From Ailanthus altissimus (lineage: Eukaryota; Streptophyta; Magnoliopsida; Sapindales; Simaroubaceae), in contig OX327695.1 of NCBI GenBank assembly GCA_946807835.1, positions 27,634,501-27,698,500 on the forward strand: a stretch of 64,000 nucleotides of DNA, read 5' to 3'. The position numbers and the translations under genes were made by a program. How positions within the stretch are numbered: position 1 is the first letter of the stretch; every line of letters starts with the position of its first letter. Under the pieces are notes generated by a model. It had not been told where the DNA came from, searched no databases, and saw only the letters and a list, made by a program, of their open reading frames with translations. Shown in pieces: positions 55,841-64,000 of the stretch.

Positions 55841-56786
55841 CCTTTTACCGTCGGTTTGTTTGAGTTGGTTTGAATTGGTCTCTAGGCGGCGTTATGATGT
55901 CACGTGATTCGTAGTCTTTTGGGGGTGTCAGGGCTGATCGGCTCGGTGTGATGATGTCATAATTGCTCGGTGAGTTCCTATCACATAATGGAAGCTTCCC
56001 TCAAACTTTTCTTCAGTGATAATGGTGAATCTTTTCAAACGTCATCCTTGATTCGTGTGAAGAGCTTCTCGAGTAAAAAACTAGTCGCTAGCCATTAATC
56101 CACGCATGGCTAATAGTAGTTGAGGCCCAAGGGTCTCGTATTTTCCATTTCCCGAGTGCCGTTTGTCTGGTTAAAACGTTCTGGACTACTTGATTTGTTG
56201 AATCTGATGGTTTAGATCACTGTTCTCTGATGGGACGCGTATTTATTGCATCTAGGAACTCGAAACGTCACGATTTTTTGTCATCGAGGGTTTCTTCAAT
56301 TTTCCCACTGATCTCCTTCGTTCTTTTTGATTTAGATGTCCGGATCATCTTATTGCCGCTATAAGTAGTCACATTCTCCTTCATTTTGTCCCATTTATCA
56401 TGCATTCTTCTTCCTTGCTATCACTCTGCCGTGTTGCCATTGGTTTATTTTTCTGTGTCGAATGCGTCTTCCCCGCTTGACAATTCTCAGTCATTGTCGT
56501 TGTTGATTCTTTTGGATTTCTGTATTTCTTTTGGGTAAGCTCGTGCCTCTATCTCCATTTAGAATCTTTTTGTTTATTTTGCCTGCATTTGTCATCACCT
56601 CTGTTTTCTGGGTGGCTAGACAATTTCTTTAGGCTGTTTTTCTAGTTTTTTGTTGTTGTTTCTTTGTTTTGGTTGTTTCTGCATTTTCTGGTCCTTATGT
56701 TTGTTGCCTGCTTTTATCGTCTTCTGGGTGTGTTGGTTTGTCATTGTTCTTGCCTATTTGTCAGTAACTTTATTTAAGAAGTATTG

Positions 56787-58800
56787 ATGGCTTTTATGGA
56801 CAATTTAGACTTCCCAATCGTGAATGTGGTCGATGAGGAGGAGGAACAATCCTTAGAGCTTCCATTGGTTATGAGGGGTAGGAGGGCCCGGGACGAGTGA
56901 GGGGGTGTCCACCTCAGAAGGTGACTCTCTTTGCTCGTGAGAGGTAGTTCTAGGCGAGGCTGAGTCGGTCTCTAGTGCTAGAGAGGGGGAGGGCAACGAT
57001 CTCGAGGACCTTCAGGTGGGAGACGACGTAGAAGTGGTAGGATTTGAGATGAACTCTAAATATCACGCCTCTTGTTTGAACGAGGGCGACCTATACCTCA
57101 TCAGGCATTCATATAACGTTCCTGAGATAGTCACCCCTAGGCTGCCTACCGAGGAGGATTATCCAAGTAGTCTTATCAATAGTAAGGCGGCCATTTATGT
57201 ATAGTTTTTGAGGTTGGGTCTCAGGCTTCCTATGCAGGGATATTTCATTGAGATGCTGGTCCACCTCAAAATAGTTCCATCTCAGCTAGGACCCAATTCT
57301 TGGAGGGTATTAGCGGGTCTGTACGTCTTGTGGGCAAGGGCAGGGCAATCTCCTATTTTTTTTAAGAATTATGCTACCTATACTACTTTAGGAGCAACGC
57401 TAGAAGCTAAATGGGCTTTTATTATCTTTCATTCCATGGTTTTCAGAACCTAGTCTACCCACCTCTGTGAAAGACTAAAAGGGGGAGTGGTTCTTTGCTG
57501 GGGGAGAGTGGGTTGTTCTTGCTGCCTTTTCTATGGATGCAGGTCTTTGTCATTTCATATGTCCACATTTTATTATCCTGCACGGCTAAGATGAACCCTT
57601 TTGTTTGTTTGTTTGTTTTTTGCAGTGACCTGGGCTATTGATGTAGAGATATTCGAACAGACCCTTAATCGAATAAACACCACGCTTCAACACATTTATC
57701 CGATTTAGGAGTTGCTATTTCCATCCAGCCTTGTTTGATCAGGCATAGTTACCTCTGTTCCGTCCTTACCCCGAATACGAAGTGAGTCTTTGTTCCTTCA
57801 TTTCAGACCTATTCTTTCTGCCTTTTCTCGATCTTACACTTATGCAAAATGCAGGGATATATGAACAAGGTGGTGAAGAGAGGAGAAAAAGGAGTCGGAC
57901 CAAAGACTCCTCAGGTGGTTGGGGACCTCTGAACCTTGACAGTGTCATGTGCATGCTTTTTGGGTCAGGGGGAAGCCGAGTAAGGGGGCCCTCCCACGAG
58001 AGGGGATCATCTTCTTAAGCCGCTGGTGGGCGGACTTGTGAGGAAAAGGTCACCCGGAGTTCACCTGTCTAAGAGAGAGGACAGGCCTAGAGCGGCTCTT
58101 TATTGATGGAGCGAGTCTCCGCCGTGACTCGGTCACAAGATTCCCCCATCGCCCAAACTTAAAGCATGGGGCACGATTCTCTGGCTCGCTCCCAACACAA
58201 GTTACATCGGTTGGGCGGGCCGTGGCATCGTAGAAGGTCCTTCCTCTCGCGTGTCGGCCTCTGTCCTGGTCTCGGGAGTTAGAAAAGATATGAGCTTTCT
58301 GCTTCTTGTAATGCGGGAGTTGGAGAGGTACGTGACCCCCACCTGGGCGGGTCAAGTGTCTTTTTTGGACCCCATTACAGGGTTCAACATCGAGATGGGG
58401 TCTTCCCTTGATGTAAGTAGTTTTTGCCCTTAGTTCTTTATTTTTGTCCATATTTGCTTGCTCATACTCTTTCATATCTCGTGCAGTCCGTTTTCCTTCT
58501 TTCTCGGTTCTGAGTCGAGATTATGGTTTTACAGCCCAAGCTCAGAAAGTAGAGGATGCATTGCTCGATCTAGGGCCAAAACCCAACAAGCGAAAAGGAT
58601 CGCAAAGCAGGAAAGAAAAATGGTGGACGAGGCGGGGGCCAAGCTGGAAGAAATGATGACCACTCGTGCTGAGGCAGAGAGCAGATTTTCTGAGCTTGAT
58701 CACCAGAAATGGCTGGTTGAGTAGAAGATGACGAATTCTCTTGTTGCGGTGAGGGCCCAAGTTGCTAAGCTGACGGGCCAAAGTGAGGAACTCGAAGCAC
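56787..58800 (+). pseudogene. Broken PF04195-type transposon ORF
   Basis: ATG 56787 opens MAFMDNLDFPIVNVVDEEEEQ but stops at 56898. Later pieces keep the family's features: ALYL-type NEGDLYLIRHSYNVPE at 57080-57130, then after a TAG the block LRLGLRLPMQGYFIEMLVHL and QLGPNSWRVLAGLYVLWARA at 57210-57350, which is typical of the PF04195 putative plant transposon domain. A coiled-coil tail (AKTQQAKRIAKQERKMVDEA) lies at 58570-58720. The frame is interrupted several times. Its function in live elements is not known to me. Confidence 0.7.
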
Positions 58801-58877
58801 AACTTACAATGGCTTAGTGGGAGAAGGAATTGGTTAAGCTGAGCATGAGTTCTTACAGCAGCCCAGTTCGGGCCAAC

Positions 58878-59925
58878 GAGCCTTAAATTTGTTTGAGAGT
58901 AGGAAACAAAACTTAAGCCTCGTCCTGATGGGAGTGATTAGCACGAGCTTGGATTTTCTCTTTACTATGAGCTATAAAAATCCTGCAAAAAATATAGACA
59001 CAAGCTCGATGACAGTCTCACTGGGGTGGGTTCCGATGAAGACACTCTGATGGTTAAGTCAAAAAAGACATTTTCTGTTTAAATGGGAAGTTAGTAAGAA
59101 ATAGAATGAAAAGAGAAATATGTTTGAAAGGAAGGGAAAAGAACATTTTTCTTTCTGAGCCTTTATTTCTCTGTTCTTTTAGGCATCATCCTACTCAGTA
59201 TCTTCAATTTTCCTTTTTATAACGCCGGTCTTTTGAGAATATTTTTGGGTTTTTCGCCTCTGCTGTGCTTTTGACTCACGCTAAATATTTTTCTATTGTG
59301 CGTTTAATACACGTCAAATATTATTCTGCTGTGCGTTTGACATACGCCAAATATTATTTTGCAGATCTTGTGATCCCGCTTCTGCTGCATGTCAGGTACC
59401 CTTCTGATGTGTTAAGCATATTCCTTAGATCTGTCTTTCGCTAGTGATTTTGGTTAAGTGTGAGGCTAGATTCAAGTTGCTCGGGGTAAGCTTTTTGGTG
59501 GCATCTTCTCCTTCGACTTAGTTGTGATCTAAGATCTTCTTAAGAGCGGGTTGTTTATTAATTTTACTGATCGTACCTGGTTGGCCCATCCGGTAGACAG
59601 TTGACCCGATTTCTTCATTGACTATGCATGCATTGGGGGTGAACCGATCTGATTAGTACATAAATCGTGATCTTGGTTGTATCCAAGTCGACCTTATTGA
59701 ATAGGTGCTTCAGGTTATCAATCAATTCCTTTAAGTTCGAGCTGATTTTTCGCTATCCAGCTCTACTGGGACCAGGCCTGTTGGCTACTATCCTGAGCCT
59801 ATCTTCAGATTAAACTATTTGTTAAGTAATGGTAGGCTCAGAAAAAAGCTATTATAGAAAGAAACATCTGCTTGAACCTTTAGGTGTCGTTCTCATTTAA
59901 ACTTGGAGGCCTTAAGCCCAAAAAA
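58878..59925 (+). repeat. 3' LTR of the large element
   Basis: It is the partner of 52070-53085. It ends near GGAGGCCTTAAGCCCAAAAA, after which similarity is lost. A purine tract (GTGGGAGAAGGAA) lies about 60 bases upstream. Confidence 0.75.
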
Positions 59926-60309
59926 GAGAAGTAACACATAATAATTTAAATTTTTTGTCAATATTATTATTAAGTAACTATTTTTATATGTTTATCAAAA
60001 AAATTATTTAAAATTTTAAAATTAAAAAAAATATTCAAACTTCTTTTTTATCATTAAAATAAATAAAAATTATTATTTAAATATTAATAAATTTTTTAAA
60101 ACTATTAAAATTTATTCGTCTTTTTCTCAAAAGGTTGGGATGTCATTTTTCTCTTATAAAATTTTATTAGGTTTATAAAGTCCACCCGTGACCCATCTCA
60201 TTTGGTCATATATGCATACTAGAAAACGCACCGTATGCTGTAATTCCTCGCTAACTCGCTTGATAATTAATATGCGGTGAAACGCACCGTATTATAATCC
60301 TTTGGCAGT
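59926..60309. other. Promoter region of the CPP1-like gene
   Basis: AT-rich DNA between the large LTR element and the first transcribed exon. The insertion lies only about 400 bp from the presumed transcript start. A duplicated AACGCACCGTAT motif is seen at 60224 and 60281. Confidence 0.4.
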
Positions 60310-61186
60310 CAGCTCTGGTCCATGAAGCAGGGTTTAGTGTTTTCTGTAAGCCCTCGATAACAATATGTTACAGCATAAATACCAAAACTAACCAGATTTC
60401 AATCAAATCCAGGTACGTTGTCCCTTTTATTCCGCTTTATTTAGTTTTTTCTTTTATGAACTTCAATTTTCTCTGTTAGTTCTCCATATATTGTTAGTAT
60501 CGTGTTGTCAATTTTCTTCCGGCATGAGAAGGGTGGGAATTGTACAGTGAAGTGTTCTGCTTAGCTTTTTTCGATCTTCGAATTTCTTGATTTAAGAATG
60601 CAATTTATGATTCTAAGCATGTCCAGTTATTTCAAAACGTGTAATCATGGTTTTTTTTCCCCCTTGAGAGTTAATTGTTTGCCCCATGTATAATAAACGA
60701 ACCTGCCTGCTTACAACGCAGTTTGGTGTTATAAGTTTAGGCATCAGCTGAATTTTAAAAAAAGCGCCGAAGAATTCGATAATACAACGAACCAATCAGC
60801 AACTAAGTTTCAAATCTCTCTAGCTAAACGAAAGAGTGAAATTCTCATACATTATCAATAATATAATGCACAAAGTAGAGAAAAGAAGAAGGGTTTTGTT
60901 TTGAAAAAGTGAAATGCTTGTTGGCTGATGGCGAATTCAGTTGCATGTTCCCAACATTCTTATGTTTTCTTCTGAGGAACACTAATGTTGTAGGAAAATC
61001 TTCTATTTTATCTTTATGATGTTTTTTTTTTTAGGTTTAATCTCGTTCAAAATGGTTCATGATGTTGGCCTTATTGAATTATTGTGATTGATCATTGTTT
61101 TACTTTTTGTTGCAGCCATCGATTCATAATCTTTCATCGTGAAGCCAGTATAGCGGTTTTGACTACAACTCAGATATACTACAAGG
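60310..61186 (+). promoter_or_regulatory. 5' UTR with intron, CPP1-like gene
   Basis: A non-coding exon appears to end CAAATCCAG|GTACGT at 60412, and the next begins after TTGTTGCAG at 61116. The intron is 703 bp and T-rich, as plant leader introns are. The transcription start is a guess. Confidence 0.6.
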
Positions 61187-63100
61187 ATGTCTGTGTCTGG
61201 GTTTAATGGTAGTCCCTCAAGGTGTTGCCTTAGGATACCTTTACGTAGCACAGGGTCATTGAGGCGAGTTTCGGCTTTTCCAAGCTCTGGGAAACCTGAG
61301 GAGCAAATTAAACTTCCCTGCATAGAGAGGTATTGCTAAATTTGTTAAACGATGAATGGTTGTTATTTTTCACCATGATTCATGATTTTCACCCCTTCTG
61401 CAATTTTACAGATGTTATTGGGCTGGGTCTGCACGAGGATGCAAGAAGCAACAGACTTACTCGGTCAAGTGTGCAATGGATGCTTCCTACAGTGATAAGT
61501 CATATGGATCAGATGGTAATGTTTACTTTGATTTTGGCAACTATGAAATTGGTATGAGGCACCCATAGTTAATTCTTAGGGGAACAGAATTCCATTGTGA
61601 GGGGATGATTATATAAATAAACCTGCATAAATATGCATGTTAAGTAGGCAACTTTCTCTGCGAGATGAGAAATTACAGGAATCTTGAAATCTAATTTTCT
61701 TTTCTTCTTGAATGCGCATGCTCAAATACTGATACTGTTGTTTGCCTCTTTCTTGGCTATTAATGTGGGGCTAACAACTTTATTGTGTTGAGATGTATCA
61801 TTTTGTCGGTTTAGGTTGAGGGAAACTACTTTTAAGAAGTATGATTATTTTAATGTATGAGGAGCTGGTGGAAGCATTGACCAATATACTGGTTGTAGAT
61901 CAAGATGCAGAATTTTGTATGATAGGATAATATCTGGCCTGCACCTGATAAGTAATTTGGTATGTTGGTGAGCAGTCTTAGATTGTGTGACCTTACTGTA
62001 TAATTTAGCTGCATTCCAAAATTTAATGCACAACTCTAGCAACCTCTCTTTCCATGCAAATTACTCTGTAATGTAGTGACATTTCCATTAACGTGGTTTG
62101 TTTACATTAGATAATTACAGTATTGTATTCACTCTCTAAAACTTTCTGCTAGTTCAGCTATCTTCCCTAGAATTAACGTACGGGATCCATATAAAAGGCT
62201 TGGAATAAGCAGGGAGGCTTCTGAAGAAGAAATTCAAGCTGCTAGGAACTTCCTTATTCAGAAATATGCAGGGCATAAACCAAGTGTAGATGCAATTGAA
62301 TCTGCTCATGACAAAATAATCATGCAGAAGTTCTATGAAAGGAAGAACCCAAAAATTGACATCAAGAAAAAGGTTAGGGAAGTTCGCCAGTCACGAGTTA
62401 TGCAGGCTGTAATGAGCAGGTTCCAAACTCCATCTGCTAAGATCACCATTAAAACATCTATCACGTTTCTAGTACTCGGGGTTCTCACTGTTCTCTTTCC
62501 AACCGAAGAAGGCCCAACTCTTCAGGTAGCCATATCCCTGATTGCTACCATGTACTTCATACATGAGCGCCTGAAGAGCAAAATCCGAGCTTTGCTTTAC
62601 GGGTAAGTGACTAATGTCTGTTTCTTTACTTTTACATCTATTTAACATGTTTCATGATGTTTCTGATGTTCTCATTTATGGAATTGTTCTTTGAAAATGT
62701 TGTAGAGAAAATTTTCAGAGAGTAACTCCTATTCTGAACTCGATATAATCTTGTAATATTTATGAACAGAAAACATGTCTATATCCCTGTCATGATTCTC
62801 ATTGCTAAGATAATCAGTACTAAATAAAGCCTTCCTAATCCCGATTTTAAATGCATTAATTACAAAAACTTCCCTGCTATTGAGATTTTGAATTGTTGGA
62901 AAAAGTAAAAGACTTCGAATCATACTTTGATTTTATGGTGCAGGGCTGGGGCATTTATTTTCTCCTGGTTGTTGGGAACCTTCTTGATGGTAGCTGTGAT
63001 TCCACCTATACCTATAATTAAAGGACTTAGGAGTTTCGAAGTAACAACTTCATTGATAACATATGTGCTACTTTGGGTTTCGTCCACTTATCTTAAGTAG
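61187..63100 (+). CDS. CPP1-like chloroplast membrane protein (DUF3353)
   Basis: Four coding exons, 61187-61329, 61412-61515, 62158-62602 and 62944-63100, sum to 849 nt (282 residues). The first 65 or so residues are rich in S, R and G and look like a chloroplast transit peptide. A J-like domain follows (DPYKRLGISREASEEEIQAA) but lacks the HPD motif, as is usual in this family. Four hydrophobic segments then run from ITFLVLGVLTVLF to ITYVLLWVSSTYL. CPP1 of Arabidopsis chaperones protochlorophyllide oxidoreductase in thylakoid and envelope membranes; the nearest relative here is probably At3g51140. All introns are GT-AG. Confidence 0.94.
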
Positions 63101-64000
63101 AACTGTTAAGAAGTGCTTGACATCTGTTGTTACAAGGCCCAAATTTTGTCCTGAGTGTTCAAGAATTTTCTTGGTTGTTGGTTCATTGGTTATTAAATCT
63201 TGCCTATGCAGAGCTGTCTCAAATTTCTAATTTCACAGCCTTAATGCTTCTAGAAATTACCTGTTAAAATTTGGTCAATGATTTTCCGGTTTGGAAATAG
63301 AGATTTGAGGAATTGGCCTTTTGTTGTTAGGAAAAAGGATGTAAGACTTGATCAAATTAAAGAATAGATAGTGCATTTCATGGTTTCTAAAATGTTCTAC
63401 ATTTCTTCTTTTTCTAGCAATTATCTCACACTGGGTTCACTTCTCAAATTTACACACGGAACAGATCATTTGCTTTTTGGGGCTACTTTGGTAGCTCCAT
63501 AAGAACTTTTTCAGTGTTTTCTAGCCATTTGAACTCAAACTAAAAATTTAAAAATATGAATGAACCGGGATCATACCCTATCCACAAAAGCTCTTAACCA
63601 TATTTTCATGCTTTCAAGACTTTGTTCTTCAGCAGTTGCTTGAATGATTCAGTAATAAAGAGTTGTTTATTCCTCTACTGCAATGAAGATTTTGAATTCA
63701 AATCTCCTCCAAAGACTTCGTTCTTCCATAATATATTTATTTATTTACATTTTATATGGGCACACAAGTGGTCGATTTTTTTTTGGATATGGGCATGTGA
63801 TGTTATAATCAGGATCATCGATTCATCATTTTGATGAAAGCATACTGCTCTGTGCTAGAGGTAAAGATAACCACCGAGTCACATTCTTCTTTCAGTTTGC
63901 TATGGGTCATCAAGACACTGGTTGAATGCTGGACATTCAGTTAATATTGTCTTGGCTTGCCCTCCTGCCTAAAAATATCTGCAACTTGTCCCATTTTTCC
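63101..64000. other. 3' UTR and flank of the CPP1-like gene
   Basis: No second gene is recognisable up to the window end. The frame at 63622-63834 shows no domain. Confidence 0.4.

Larger units (their letters stand above)
52070..59925 (+). mobile_element. Large non-autonomous LTR retrotransposon
   Basis: Direct repeats of about 1 kb (about 52070-53085 and 58878-59925) enclose an interior of about 5.8 kb, or 3.3 kb without the nested solo LTR. Matching LTR blocks include GGGAGTGATTAGCAC, GCTTGGATTTTCTCTTT, AGGCATCATCCT, GGAGGCCTTAAGCCC. The interior encodes only a broken ORF of the PF04195 plant-transposon type plus a coiled coil; there is no protease, reverse transcriptase or integrase. This fits LARD or TR-GAG elements mobilised by gypsy enzymes. 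I could not read the exact ends or a target duplication. Confidence 0.8.

Overview
This is plant nuclear DNA. Every real gene has GT-AG introns (one has an AT-AC intron), the spacers are very AT-rich, and typical plant transposons fill them. The gene families point to a eudicot, perhaps a woody one; I cannot name the species. I rebuilt the gene models by hand from family similarity and splice signals. In all five intact genes the exon phases add up to one open frame.

Layout. 35-7173: a decayed Ty1/copia element with a 2.0-kb solo LTR inside it. 7430-10379: minus-strand remains of a DUF726/TMCO4-like gene, broken by stop codons and repeats. 11000-12330: a degenerate tandem-repeat field. 13104-21390: a ten-exon minus-strand gene of the CCCH-type C3H44/NERD family (PHD, SWIB, Plus-3, GYF, CCCH), with an apparent U12-type AT-AC intron. 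22100-32900: transposon-rich spacer holding a compact copia-like element (24196-26581, TSD ATTAG), a Mutator-type MITE (28621-29021, 9-bp TSD) and a tRNA-Cys-like relic. 32967-36528: a 14-exon UPF0183/PHAF1-family gene. 37542-40560: hAT relics, with a SINE between them. 40910-42255: AT-rich DNA with a 429-bp tandem duplication. 42489-47430: a DHX8/PRP22-type DEAH helicase gene with two exons and a probable solo LTR in its intron. 48179-49952: a four-exon pectinesterase gene on the minus strand. 51300-51980: a second Mutator-type MITE. 52070-59925: a large non-autonomous LTR element with a PF04195-type ORF relic, carrying a 2.48-kb solo LTR. 60310-63100: a CPP1-like (DUF3353) chloroplast membrane protein gene with a 5'-UTR intron.

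The genes do not form a pathway. From memory, homologues of C3H44, UPF0183 and the DUF3353 protein are consecutive in Arabidopsis (At3g51120, At3g51130, At3g51140), so this looks like an old collinear block stretched by transposons, with a helicase and a pectinesterase in between. Two genes concern RNA or chromatin: the C3H44-type gene belongs to a family linked to DNA methylation, and the PRP22-type helicase releases spliced mRNA.

Six insertions have target-site duplications that can be read directly (ATAGT, ATTAG, CCTTT, two of 9 bp, one of 13 bp). The most notable single item is the AT-AC intron of the C3H44-type gene. I found no clearly new multi-gene system.
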